From contig JADJWD010000005.1 of the NCBI GenBank assembly GCA_016716535.1, forward strand, positions 682,001 to 746,000: a stretch of 64,000 bases of DNA, in the 5' to 3' direction. The stretch is from Betaproteobacteria bacterium. GTDB taxonomy: Bacteria > Pseudomonadota > Gammaproteobacteria > Burkholderiales > Burkholderiaceae_C. Position numbers and translations under genes: made by a program. Shown piece after piece: positions 45,149 to 53,835 of this stretch. The notes beneath the pieces were generated by a model. That model ran no database searches, was not told the origin of the DNA, and saw nothing but the letters and a program-made list of their open reading frames with translations. How positions within the stretch are numbered: position 1 is the stretch's first letter; each line of letters starts with the position of its first letter.

Positions 45149-48100
45149 GAGCCTGCGCCGCCCTGCGGCTCCAGCCCGGGCCGGTGCGCCGCGAGCCAGG
45201 CGCGTGCGCTGGCCGCGCGCGCCGTGGCCTGTGCGAGGTCGACCGGCGCGCGCTCGGGCGTCAGTTCCTCCAGCGCTTCTTCGGCCGCGCGCAGGGCGGC
45301 GTGCATCGTCGCGGCATCGTCGTCCATCTCGGCCAGTGCGGCCAGCCCATCGGCGAGCGATGCCTGCGTGCCGGCCCATTCGAGCGGCACGGTGTCGCGG
45401 CGGCGCTCGAGCAGCGCGTCGCGCAGCGCGGCGACGGCCTGCGCCACCACCTCGCGCTGCTGCTCGCGCTGCCCGAGCGCGAGCAGCGCCAGCGCGCGGT
45501 CGTTCTGGGCCGCTGCCCAGTGGCCCGGCGCGCGCTCGCGCGTGTGGTGCTTCAACGCCTCGCCGAACGCGAGTGCCGCTTCGCGCAAGCTCTGCGTGCC
45601 CGCCTCCCGCTCGCCGAGCAGCCGCAAGGCACCGCCCAGGTTGTGCTGCGCGATCGCCCAGGCGGCCGGCGCGGCCTCGAGCGACAGCGCGCGCAGCGCG
45701 GCGCGGTAGGCGTCGACGGCCGCCTGCAGCCACTCCGTGCCGGCCGGGCCCGGCTCGGCCTCGCCGAGCGCCGCCAGTTCGATGCCGAGGTTGCACTGGG
45801 TGGCCCCCCACTCGGTGGGCGTGTGGTCGGGCGACAGCTCGCCGAGCGCGGCCCGATACGCGGCAACGGCTTCGTGCCGGCGGGCGGTCGATCCCTCGCG
45901 GCGGGCGAGCAGCCCCAACGCGCTTGCGACCGTCGACTGCACCGACGCCCACCGCCGGCCCCCCTGTGCGCGCGACAGGCCACGCAGGCATTCGCGCCCG
46001 ATCTGCACCGCCGCCTGCAGGTGCGCCGGGTCGGCGGCCAGCGCGCCGGCGTTGCGCTCGAGGTTGGCCAGCAGCGCCATCGACTCGATCCAGCCTGGCG
46101 TCTCTCGCTCGGGCGTCCGCTCCAGCAGCGCTTGGCGGCAGCAGGCCAGCGCCTCGTCGAGCATGGCGGGGTCGCCGGCGCGCGTGCCGATGCGCCCCAG
46201 CGCCGTTGCCAGTTCGTGCTGCAGCGCCGCCCAGTCTTGCGGGTGCGCGGCGCGCGGCGTCGCAGCGAGCGCGTCGCGGCTCACGCGCTGCGCTTCCTCG
46301 GACGTGGCGCGCTGGTTGCCGCGCACGCTGCTGCGGTTCAGCGCCCGGGCGAGCAGGAGGCCGGCGCTGCGCCTCTCGTGCGCGCCGTCCGCGCCGTCCG
46401 CGCTGTCCTCGCCGGCCTGCTGCGCCGCCCGCAGCCGCCGGCGCAGCAGGTGCACGGCCACCTCGAGAGACAGGGCCACGTTCCGCCCGAGGCCTTCGGC
46501 GAGCAGCGCGGCCTCGCGCTCGCGGTACAGCGGCGCCGCGCTGGGACGTTCGGGCCGCTGCAGCGCCGCCAGCGCCTCGATGCGGCGTGCCGCCGCCGTG
46601 GCGTCGCGGCGCGCGAGGTCGAGCTGCAGGGCGGCCTCGAGCAGCGCCCGGCGCGCGCGCTGGATGCGCTCGCGATGCGCGTTGTCGCGTTGGTCGATGC
46701 CGGCGAGCGCGGCGTCGAGCTGCTCGGCGCCACGATCGAGATCGCCGGCCCGCGCCTGCCGCGAGGACTCGGCCAGCGCGTCGTCGACGTAGGCGTCGAG
46801 CGCCAAGGCACCGGAGGCGGCGGGTTCGCCGGCCTCGTTGCCGCCGAGCACCGCGGCGGCGATCGCCACCGCGCGCTCCAGGGTCTCGACGGCACGCTCG
46901 AAGGTCTGCACGTCGTCTTGGCCGACACGGCGAGCCAGCGCCAGCACGGCCGCCGCGTCGAGGCCGTCGGCTCGGCCCCCGCCCAGCACGCCGTCGGTGC
47001 GCAAGCGTTCGAGAAGCCATCGGGCCGTGTCGTCGGTGGCGCCCGCGTTCGGCGCGGCGGCCGGCGGCACCGGGGTATCGACGGGCGACGTGCCGGGCGG
47101 CGATGTGCTGGGCGGCGAGGCGTCGGGGGCCATCGGCATCCACCGCCGCTGCTCGTCGGCGGCGTCGATGTGCTGCCAGTAGGGCAGCAGCGCGACAGCG
47201 AGCTCGGCCCCCGCTTCGCGCTGCGTGCTGCCGGGGCCGAGCGCGTGTTCGAGCGCCGCGTGCAAGTTGGCGTACTCGCCCGTGATGCGTGCCGCGGCGC
47301 GGTCGTCGAGGCGCGGCGCGCCAGCCGCGTGCCGCGCGGCGGGCGTCGACCCTGCCGGCGGCGCCACGACCTGCCGCACGAAGGCCAGGCACCAGGCCAG
47401 GTGGCGTGCGCGCCGCGCCGGGGCCTCGCGGGCGCGCTCGAGCTGCTCGAGCGCGAAGAGCCGCGCCGACTCGAGCAGGCTGAAGCGCGGCGGCTCGGCG
47501 CCGTCCTTGGCCACCAGCGAGTGTTCGACGAGGCGGCCGAGCGTGCTCATCACCGCCCAGCCATCGAGCGTCGGCGTGCTGGCATCGTCGGGCCGGCCGC
47601 CCTTGCCCGCGCGGCTGCCGGCGCTGCCGTCTTCGCCCTCGTCGCCCTCGTCGCCGACGACGGCCTGCGCCGCCGCGAGGCTGAAGCCCCCCGCGAAGAC
47701 CCCGAGGCGGCGGAAGACGCAACGTGCCGGCGCATCGAGCAGCGCGTGGCTCCACTCCAGCGCGGCGCGCAGCGTGCGCTGACGCGGTGGCGCATCGCGC
47801 GGGCCTTCGCCGAGCACGCCGAGCCGCGCGGCGGGGGTGGCGCGCGCCGCCGTGTCGTCCGCGGTGGGCCCGGGGTGGGCGACGGTCCCGGTGGCCCCGG
47901 GGGTGCCGGCCGGGCCGGTGGCCGCATCGAGCGCGGCGCCGAGCGCGGCGGCCAGCGCGTTGACGCCGATCGTCGCGACGCGTGCCGCCGCGAGCTCGAG
48001 CGCGAGCGGCAGGCCGTCGAGCCGCCGGCAGATCTCCACCACCGAGGTCACGTTGCCCGGCGCGAGCTCGAACTGCGGGTCGGCGGCGCGCGCGCGCTCG

Positions 48101-49104
48101 ACGAAGAGCGCCACCGCGGCATGCGCGAGCGCCTGTGCCGGCGTGGCGCGCGCCTGCGGCACCGGCAGCGTGCCGAGGCGAAAGACCTGCTCGGCCTGCA
48201 GGCGCAGCGGGACCTGGCTCGTGACGAGCAGGCGCAGCCGCGGTGCCGCGTCGAGCAGCGCCTGCGCGAGCGCCGCCACCTCGGCGGCGACCGGCTCGGC
48301 GTTGTCGAGCACCAGCGTCAGTCGCAGCGGTGCGGCGGCCTGGCAGAGCAGGGCCAGCGCAGGGGCGGGGGCGTTCGTGGTGCCCGTGACGCCCGTGACG
48401 CCCGCCGTGCGCGCTGCCGCCGCCTCCGAGGGCGCTGCCGCGGCGCCGGCCGCCTGCAGGCGCGCGAGCACCGATGCGGGCAGCAGCGCCGCATCGGCCA
48501 GGCCCGACAGCTCCATCCAGACGATCGGCTCGCCGAGGCCCGGCCCTTCGCACCAAGCCATCGCGAGGCGGGTCTTGCCGATGCCGCCGGCGCCGGTGAC
48601 CGTCACCAACCGGTGGGTGCCGAGCAGCCCGGCCAGGGCGGCGAGATCGGCCTCGCGGCCGATGATCGGCGCGGCGGCGCGCGGCACGCCGCCCCTCGCC
48701 GCGGCGGCGGCGGCGGCCGACGAGGCCGCGCCGGACTCGGCCATGCCGGCCAGCGGCTCGAGCGCGCCGGTGAACTGGTAGCCGCGGCCGGCCACGGTGG
48801 CAATGAGCCCGGGCCCGAGCACCTTGCGCAGGGCGGAGATCTGCACCGCGAGGTTGGCTTCCTCGACGACGACGCCGGGCCACACGGTGGCGAGCAGCTC
48901 GTCCTTGGCGACGACGCGCCCCGGGCGCTCGACGAGGGTCAGCAGGACGTCGAAGGCGCGCGCGCCGACACGGGCGTCGGCGCCTTCGGCGATCAGCCGG
49001 CGCGCCGCGGGCTGCAGCTCGAAGCGGTCGAAGCGGTAGCGCTCGGCGCTGCGGCCGGGGGCTGGCGTCGCCATCATGTCGCGCACGATCGTGTCGCGCG
49101 GCAT
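45145..49104 (-). CDS. winged-helix STAND-type NTPase regulator with TPR repeats
   Basis: A 1319-residue regulator. An OmpR-type winged helix (about 20-115; VVVEEANLAVQISALRKVLG, GRGYQFTG) binds DNA. An NB-ARC/STAND NTPase follows: Walker A GAGGIGKT (171-178), Walker B LVLDN (264-268), LRLLVTSQVPLRL and GLPLALELAAARV. After a low-complexity linker, the last 600 residues are TPR-like repeats marked by WAxxQxxLGxALxxLG units, which bind a partner or ligand. Such proteins are signal-gated transcription activators. The ATG at 49104 is used; ATGs at 49077 and 49074 are alternatives. The effector is unknown. Confidence 0.85.
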   Translation of the reverse strand: MPRDTIVRDMMATPAPGRSAERYRFDRFELQPAARRLIAEGADARVGARAFDVLLTLVERPGRVVAKDELLATVWPGVVVEEANLAVQISALRKVLGPGLIATVAGRGYQFTGALEPLAGMAESGAASSAAAAAAARGGVPRAAAPIIGREADLAALAGLLGTHRLVTVTGAGGIGKTRLAMAWCEGPGLGEPIVWMELSGLADAALLPASVLARLQAAGAAAAPSEAAAARTAGVTGVTGTTNAPAPALALLCQAAAPLRLTLVLDNAEPVAAEVAALAQALLDAAPRLRLLVTSQVPLRLQAEQVFRLGTLPVPQARATPAQALAHAAVALFVERARAADPQFELAPGNVTSVVEICRRLDGLPLALELAAARVATIGVNALAAALGAALDAATGPAGTPGATGTVAHPGPTADDTAARATPAARLGVLGEGPRDAPPRQRTLRAALEWSHALLDAPARCVFRRLGVFAGGFSLAAAQAVVGDEGDEGEDGSAGSRAGKGGRPDDASTPTLDGWAVMSTLGRLVEHSLVAKDGAEPPRFSLLESARLFALEQLERAREAPARRARHLAWCLAFVRQVVAPPAGSTPAARHAAGAPRLDDRAAARITGEYANLHAALEHALGPGSTQREAGAELAVALLPYWQHIDAADEQRRWMPMAPDASPPSTSPPGTSPVDTPVPPAAAPNAGATDDTARWLLERLRTDGVLGGGRADGLDAAAVLALARRVGQDDVQTFERAVETLERAVAIAAAVLGGNEAGEPAASGALALDAYVDDALAESSRQARAGDLDRGAEQLDAALAGIDQRDNAHRERIQRARRALLEAALQLDLARRDATAAARRIEALAALQRPERPSAAPLYREREAALLAEGLGRNVALSLEVAVHLLRRRLRAAQQAGEDSADGADGAHERRSAGLLLARALNRSSVRGNQRATSEEAQRVSRDALAATPRAAHPQDWAALQHELATALGRIGTRAGDPAMLDEALACCRQALLERTPERETPGWIESMALLANLERNAGALAADPAHLQAAVQIGRECLRGLSRAQGGRRWASVQSTVASALGLLARREGSTARRHEAVAAYRAALGELSPDHTPTEWGATQCNLGIELAALGEAEPGPAGTEWLQAAVDAYRAALRALSLEAAPAAWAIAQHNLGGALRLLGEREAGTQSLREAALAFGEALKHHTRERAPGHWAAAQNDRALALLALGQREQQREVVAQAVAALRDALLERRRDTVPLEWAGTQASLADGLAALAEMDDDAATMHAALRAAEEALEELTPERAPVDLAQATARAASARAWLAAHRPGLEPQGGAGS

Positions 49105-49228
49105 GCTAGCAGGAGCGCCTGCGCCGCAACGTCGGGCGGCCGGTGTCCGGCCCCTGCCGGTGCCGCGGCGGGCTGGCCTTGCGGGCCGGCGTGCGACCGA
49201 CGCTGGCCGTGTCTGGGTGCGCGGCGCC

Positions 49229-49579
49229 TCAGCGGTAGATGACGATGAAGACGCCGGTGACGAAGCACATCGCGGCGTTGCCGAAGTTGACGAGCGCCGC
49301 GCGCTCGAGCCGCTGGTCGGCCTGCGCGTAGAGCCACAGCCCCATCGTCAGGTTGGCGCCGAACCAGGCGAACCACGTGAGCAGCGAGTGCTGGTCGGAG
49401 GCCGCGCTGCGATGGATCGCCCAGATCGTCGGCAGGTAGGTGAGCAAGCGCACCCCGTTGAAGAGGTTGAAAGCCCAGGCCAAGCACACCAGGTACGTGA
49501 GCTGCCCCGGCCGTGGCGCCGCCATGGCGGCCGATGCCTGTGCCGAGGCGCCCGGCGCGGCGTCGTGCGGCGTGTTCAC
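49229..49579 (-). CDS. small membrane protein of unknown function
   Basis: A 116-residue protein with about three hydrophobic segments (near 30-52, 65-82, 92-114), e.g. LVCLAWAFNLFNGVRLLTYL and VNFGNAAMCFVTGVFIVIYR. I cannot name a family. The GTG at 49579 overlaps the stop of the lipoprotein gene as GTGA, so the two are coupled. The order lipoprotein, membrane protein, STAND regulator on one strand suggests these may work together. Confidence 0.6.
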   Translation of the reverse strand: MNTPHDAAPGASAQASAAMAAPRPGQLTYLVCLAWAFNLFNGVRLLTYLPTIWAIHRSAASDQHSLLTWFAWFGANLTMGLWLYAQADQRLERAALVNFGNAAMCFVTGVFIVIYR

Positions 49580-50283
49580 GGTGTGACGAGGTAGACGCGC
49601 CGCACGCCGAGGGCGTCGAGGCGGTCGGCCAGGCGCGCCGCCTGCCGCAGGTCGTTGCCACCGACGTAGAGCGGGGCCTCGTCGCCGAGCACCGCCTGCA
49701 TGCCGAAGGCGATGCGCATGGGCAACTCGGGGTCGAGCCCGGCGCAGCAGCTCGCGTCGATCCAGACGGCGCTGCCGCCGGTCTCTTCGTAGGTGCGCTC
49801 GGCGATGGCGCGGCTGATGTAGCGGCCGCGGCGGGTCTGCGCCGTTCGATCGACCGGCACGGCCGAGGCGTCTTCGCGGTCGAACGCGCCGGCCGCGACG
49901 TCGCGGGCCGTCGATCCCGGCGCGTCGCCCGGGCCGTATTCGCTCTCGAGCCTGAAGTCGAAGGTGGCCTTGCGGACCACGTGCGACGCGGTGGTGGCGA
50001 TGACAGTGCTGCCTTGGGCGGTGGTGCCCGGCGTCCCGGTGCCGTTGACGGGGGTGGCGCCGGTCGAGGCAGGTGACGTGGTGGGGCCGGCGGTGCCGGT
50101 GCCACCTTCGTCGCCGAACTCGCCGCCGCCGCAGGCACCGAGCAGGGTGACGGACAGCGCGGCGAGGGTGGCCACGAGCGCCGTGCCCACCGTGCCGCAG
50201 ACACGAGGGCCGGCGCAGGGCCGGGACCGGTTCGACAGCGCAGCAGGCGGCGTGGGATGGAAGAGGCGGGTCAGGCGGTCCAT
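49576..50283 (-). CDS. lipoprotein with a degenerate rhodanese-like C-terminus
   Basis: A 235-residue protein. The ATG at 50283 follows AAGGAG. A lipobox LLGAC (Cys51) ends a hydrophobic segment, then comes a Gly/Thr/Ser-rich linker to about 95. The C-terminal 70 residues (VWIDASCCAGL, APLYVGGNDLRQAARLADRL, ALGVRRVYLVTP) follow the rhodanese pattern, but the position of the catalytic Cys in the YCxxGxRS loop is Val. It would therefore be a non-catalytic, perhaps binding, version. This assignment rests on pattern only. Confidence 0.55.
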   Translation of the reverse strand: MDRLTRLFHPTPPAALSNRSRPCAGPRVCGTVGTALVATLAALSVTLLGACGGGEFGDEGGTGTAGPTTSPASTGATPVNGTGTPGTTAQGSTVIATTASHVVRKATFDFRLESEYGPGDAPGSTARDVAAGAFDREDASAVPVDRTAQTRRGRYISRAIAERTYEETGGSAVWIDASCCAGLDPELPMRIAFGMQAVLGDEAPLYVGGNDLRQAARLADRLDALGVRRVYLVTP

Positions 50284-50638
50284 GTGTCGCTCCTTGGGGG
50301 CCGCGCCGGCGGCCTCGCGGCGGGTTGCCGGGGCCTGGTTGGCGCTTGCAGCCACTGTCGGGCGGCACCGGGGAGCGCGTCTTTAGACGAGCCAAGACGA
50401 TGCAAGGGGATCTAAAGCGCCGCGCTTCGGAGGCGCGGGCTTGTCCGTCATCGGACACGTGATGCAGGGGCGCAGGCAGCGCAGGGGCCGCGCGTCGCCG
50501 AGGGCGGCCCGGCTTGCGCCGGCGCCGCGGGCGGACGCCGCGCGCGCGAAGCGCTGTTGCGCGAGGTGCTCGCACCGCTGCTCGAGCAGCGGCGGCGCGG
50601 CCTCCTGGCGACGCAGGGGCGGCGGGCGCCGCCGGCCG
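50284..50638. other. 355-bp gap: short inverted repeats and a possible gene remnant
   Basis: The part next to the lipoprotein gene should hold its promoter. CGTCT-TT-AGACG near 50370 and TGTCCG-TCAT-CGGACA (50442-50457) are perfect short inverted repeats. From about 50416 to 50658 one plus-strand frame reads coding-like protein (EALLREVLAPLLEQRRRGLL) and stops at TGA, but it has no usable start and overlaps the acyl-CoA-binding protein gene. It may be a remnant of a lost gene. Confidence 0.35.
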
Positions 50639-50893
50639 CTACTTCAAGCTCTCGATGAGGTCGATGTACTCCTGCATCGCCTCGTTGCCGGCCTTGCCCT
50701 TCACCTCGGCCCAGGCGTCGTACTTCGCGCGGCCGACCATGTCGGTGAAGCCCGGGCGCTTGCCTTCGACGTCGCCGGCCGTGGCCTGCTTGTACAGCGC
50801 GTAGATCTTCAGAAGCGTCATGTTGTCCGGCTTCTCGGGCAACTGCTTGCTCTCGGCGACGGCCTTCTCGAACTTCGCCTTCAGGTCGGCCAT
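50639..50893 (-). CDS. acyl-CoA-binding protein
   Basis: An 84-residue four-helix acyl-CoA-binding protein, complete and of family length. Characteristic residues are LLKIYALYKQATAGD (about 27-41) and KYDAWAEVKG (57-66), which line the acyl-CoA pocket. The ATG at 50893 follows GGAGG. It is divergent from a wax-ester synthase/DGAT gene across 146 bp, which suggests it supplies acyl-CoA for neutral-lipid synthesis. Confidence 0.93.
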   Translation of the reverse strand: MADLKAKFEKAVAESKQLPEKPDNMTLLKIYALYKQATAGDVEGKRPGFTDMVGRAKYDAWAEVKGKAGNEAMQEYIDLIESLK

Positions 50894-51039
50894 GGGGACC
50901 TCCGCGTGGATGATTGGGTGTCGAACAGAATCGGGTTGATCGGGCTTGACGCCCCGCGGCATGTTACCCAGCATCGCCGGGCCTGCCGGCCGGTGCACCC
51001 AAGCCGGCGGCTCTCGAGAACAAGACGGAGGAACCCCCG

Positions 51040-52494
51040 ATGGCCAGCGAACGCATGTCACGCGTCGATACCGCGTGGCTGCGCATGGACAACGACGTGA
51101 ACGTGATGATGATCGTCGGCGTCTGGCTGCTGACGCCGGCCATCACGCTGGACGCTCTGCGCGAGCGCATCGCCGACAAGCTGCTGAAGTACGAGCGCTT
51201 CCGCCAGAAGGTCGTGCTTGACGCGATGGGCGCGACCTGGGTCGACGACGACGACTTCGACCTCGAGCGCCACGTCGTCGCCGCAGCGCTGCCGCGCAAG
51301 AAGGGGATGACCGAACGCCAGGCGCTGCAGGCGCTGTGCGGCGAGGCCGCGGCGACGCCGCTCGACGCGGCGCATCCGCTGTGGCAGTTCCAGCTCGTCC
51401 CGCACTACGAGGGGGGCAGCGCGCTCGTCGCGCGCATCCATCACTGCATCGGCGACGGCATCGCGCTGATCTCGGTGATGATGAGCATCACCGACGGCGG
51501 CAGCGACCCGCCCGAGCGCCGCCGCAATCTCGCGCGTGCCGACGAGGACGACGAGGGCGACTGGCTCAGCGAGACGGTGCTGAAGCCGCTGACCGAACTC
51601 ACCGTCAAGGCGATCGGCGCCACCGGCAGCGGCGTCGGCAAGGGGCTCGAGGCGCTGGCGCATCCGCAGCAGGTGGGGCTGGCGGGCGGCTTCGACCTCG
51701 CGCGCACCGGGCTGCAGGTCGTGCAGGACGTGGCCGCGCTGGCACTGCTGGCCGACGACAGCCAAACGCGGCTCAAAGGCCGTGGCAGCGGCCGCAAGAT
51801 CGTTGCCTGGGGCGAGCCGGTGCCGCTGGATGCCGTCAAGGCGGTCGGCAAGGCGCTCAACTGCACCGTCAACGACGTGTTGCTCAGTTGCGTGGCCGGT
51901 GCCATCGGCGGCTGGTTGCGCGCGCAGGGCGACGACCCCACCGGCCAGGAGATCCGTGCCATGGTGCCGGTGAACCTGCGGCCGCTGGACGACGCGTGGA
52001 AGCTCGGCAACCGCTTCGGCCTGGCGCCGCTGGTGCTGCCGATCGGCATCGAGAACCCGGTCGAGCGCGTCTACGACGTGCACCGGCGGATGGCCGAGAT
52101 GAAGGGCAGCTACCAGCCGCTGCTCGCCTTCATGGTGCTGGCGGTGTCGGGGCTCTTGATCAAGCCGGTGCAGGACGCGGTGCTCGGCCTCTTCTCGAAG
52201 AAGACGACGGCGGTGATGACCAACGTGCCGGGCCCCGGCACGCCGCTGAAGTTCTGCGGCGCCACGCTGCGCCAGACGATGTTCTGGGTGCCGGCGTCGG
52301 GCGACATCGGCGTGGGCGTCAGCGTGCTCAGCTACGGCGGCGGCGTGCAGTTCGGCCTCATCACCGACGAGCGGCTGTGCGCGAAGCCGCAGCAGGTCAT
52401 CGACCGCTTCGAGCCGGAGTTCGAGAAGCTGCTGCTGGTGGCGATGATGCTGCCGTGGGCGGGCGAGGAAGGCGCGCCGGCGGTGAAGCCCTGA
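51040..52494 (+). CDS. wax ester synthase/diacylglycerol acyltransferase (WS/DGAT)
   Basis: A 484-residue acyltransferase that esterifies fatty alcohols or diacylglycerol with acyl-CoA. The active-site motif HHxxxDG is HHCIGDG (134-140). The N-terminal SRVDTAWLRMD, central NDVLLSCVAGAIGGWL and C-terminal TAVMTNVPGPGTPL blocks are typical. The ATG at 51040 follows GGAGG. With the adjacent acyl-CoA-binding protein and the PHA protein 6 kb away, it points to storage-lipid capacity. Confidence 0.92.
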   Translation: MASERMSRVDTAWLRMDNDVNVMMIVGVWLLTPAITLDALRERIADKLLKYERFRQKVVLDAMGATWVDDDDFDLERHVVAAALPRKKGMTERQALQALCGEAAATPLDAAHPLWQFQLVPHYEGGSALVARIHHCIGDGIALISVMMSITDGGSDPPERRRNLARADEDDEGDWLSETVLKPLTELTVKAIGATGSGVGKGLEALAHPQQVGLAGGFDLARTGLQVVQDVAALALLADDSQTRLKGRGSGRKIVAWGEPVPLDAVKAVGKALNCTVNDVLLSCVAGAIGGWLRAQGDDPTGQEIRAMVPVNLRPLDDAWKLGNRFGLAPLVLPIGIENPVERVYDVHRRMAEMKGSYQPLLAFMVLAVSGLLIKPVQDAVLGLFSKKTTAVMTNVPGPGTPLKFCGATLRQTMFWVPASGDIGVGVSVLSYGGGVQFGLITDERLCAKPQQVIDRFEPEFEKLLLVAMMLPWAGEEGAPAVKP

Positions 52495-52498
52495 CGGG

Positions 52499-52529
52499 GC
52501 ACTAAGGAGGCACTAAGGAGGCGCTAGGG
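52499..52529 (+). repeat. 11-bp tandem repeat at convergent gene ends
   Basis: GCACTAAGGAG occurs twice in tandem (52499-52509, 52510-52520), followed by a degenerate third unit (GCGCTAGGG) that supplies the stop codon of the minus-strand gene. The array fills the 29-bp gap between the WS/DGAT stop and the convergent lipoprotein stop. Confidence 0.7.
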
Positions 52530-53690
52530 CGCATTGCTGCGCTTGAAGTGCGCTGGCGGCGCGAACTGCGAGTCGCGCACCGGCTCCACGCGCCAGGCCT
52601 TCACCTCCTGCGTGAACGACAGCAGCGGAGTCTCTCCGCCCGCGCCGCTCCCTTCGCTGCCCGAGCCGCCGCCGCGCCCGCCGAGCAGCCCTTGCAGCGC
52701 ACCGGCCAGCCCCGCACGGCTCGTGCCGCCTTCCTCGGCCGCCGCGCCGCCGCACGCGTCGCCGCGGTAGAAGAGCTTGTAGCGGGTAAGGATCTGCTCG
52801 CCGCGGATGCGCTCGAGCTGCCGCGCCGCGTTCATCAGCGCCGTGCGGTCGGCCGCGGTCAGCGCCTGCCCGAAGTAGCGCGTCATCGACTCGGCAAGTT
52901 GCGGCGGCAGCGCCGCGGCGCGTTCGGCCGCGGCGGTGCGCATCGCCGATGCGGCCGCGCGCTGATAGCTCGTCTCCAGCGCCATCGCCTCGCGCATCGC
53001 CGGCGTCACGGGGCTGGTCCACGCCTCGACGGCAAGTTGCAGCGTCGAGCGGCGCTTCGTCGTGTCTTCGAACGTCACGCTCCAGTCGACCGCGTACTGC
53101 TCGGTGTCGAAGCCGTTGATCACCTGGCGCTTGGAGGTTGGCTTGACGGTGAAGTCGTTGCCGGCGATGCGCATCGTGCAGCCCGGCTCGCGCGTGGACT
53201 GCGGCTCGTCGCGCTGGCGCGGCGGCTGCTGTGGTTGCGCCGGCGGCTGCGGGCAGCCGGCGAGCGGGCACTCGGTGTACTGGGCGCGCGGCAGGTCCAG
53301 CCCGTAGACGAGCTGGCGATCGAGCCGCGTGATGACCGCCGAGCCGCTGTCGCGCAGCACGAAGCGCGAGACGGTGCCGGTGCCCTTCATCGAGGTCTCG
53401 TCGCGGCGGCGGTCGGCGCGCGTCGCGGTGGTCGTCGTGCCCTCGAACGGGAACAGGCCCGCGAGCCCGTCGCTCGACAACGACACGGTGCGCACGGCGG
53501 TCGGCACGGCGGGGGAGGTGTCGGCGGCGGCCGCGGCGGTGCTCGACGTGGATCCCGAACCCGAGCCGGATCCGAACGGCATCGAAGGCATCGCCCCGCA
53601 GCCGGCGAGCAAGACGGCGGCGGCGATGTGGGCGAGCGGGAGGCTGTGGTGGGTGCGACGTGGGTGTTGAACGCGATCATGGGTGCGCAT
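52524..53690 (-). CDS. lipoprotein of unknown function, 388 residues
   Basis: The ATG at 53690 follows GAGGAG. A hydrophobic leader ends in lipobox LLAGC (Cys31), then a Gly/Ser/Thr-rich linker. The folded part has CPLAGCPQPP and CTMRIAGNDFTVKPTSKRQV, looking like a beta-rich DUF4412-type core (KRQVINGFDTEQYAV), followed by a helical segment and a Gly-rich tail. I do not recognise a named family with confidence. It is convergent with WS/DGAT and divergent from the SRPBCC gene. Confidence 0.65.
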   Translation of the reverse strand: MRTHDRVQHPRRTHHSLPLAHIAAAVLLAGCGAMPSMPFGSGSGSGSTSSTAAAAADTSPAVPTAVRTVSLSSDGLAGLFPFEGTTTTATRADRRRDETSMKGTGTVSRFVLRDSGSAVITRLDRQLVYGLDLPRAQYTECPLAGCPQPPAQPQQPPRQRDEPQSTREPGCTMRIAGNDFTVKPTSKRQVINGFDTEQYAVDWSVTFEDTTKRRSTLQLAVEAWTSPVTPAMREAMALETSYQRAAASAMRTAAAERAAALPPQLAESMTRYFGQALTAADRTALMNAARQLERIRGEQILTRYKLFYRGDACGGAAAEEGGTSRAGLAGALQGLLGGRGGGSGSEGSGAGGETPLLSFTQEVKAWRVEPVRDSQFAPPAHFKRSNAP

Positions 53691-53835
53691 GGGCGGCTCC
53701 TCGCGGCGCGGAAAACGGTAAGCGCGCGAAGCTACGCCCGGCCTCGCGGGATGACAAGGGCAAGGGCAATCCCCGCCCCGGCGGCGCCGTTGCCGGCCCT
53801 TAACATGGCTCGTCCGTGTTTCAGGGGAGCGCCAA

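Noticed and set aside
41801..48883. Long minus-strand frame spanning several genes
   Set aside because: It crosses opposite-strand genes with clear motifs and is out of frame with the STAND regulator; low-complexity product.
45145..49104. Anti-phage Avs-type STAND defence protein
   Set aside because: The N-terminal domain is an OmpR-type DNA-binding winged helix, not a nuclease or other effector; a transcription regulator fits better.
44863..49242. Long plus-strand frame antisense to the STAND regulator
   Set aside because: Composition-driven shadow; the minus-strand frame has Walker, winged-helix and TPR motifs.
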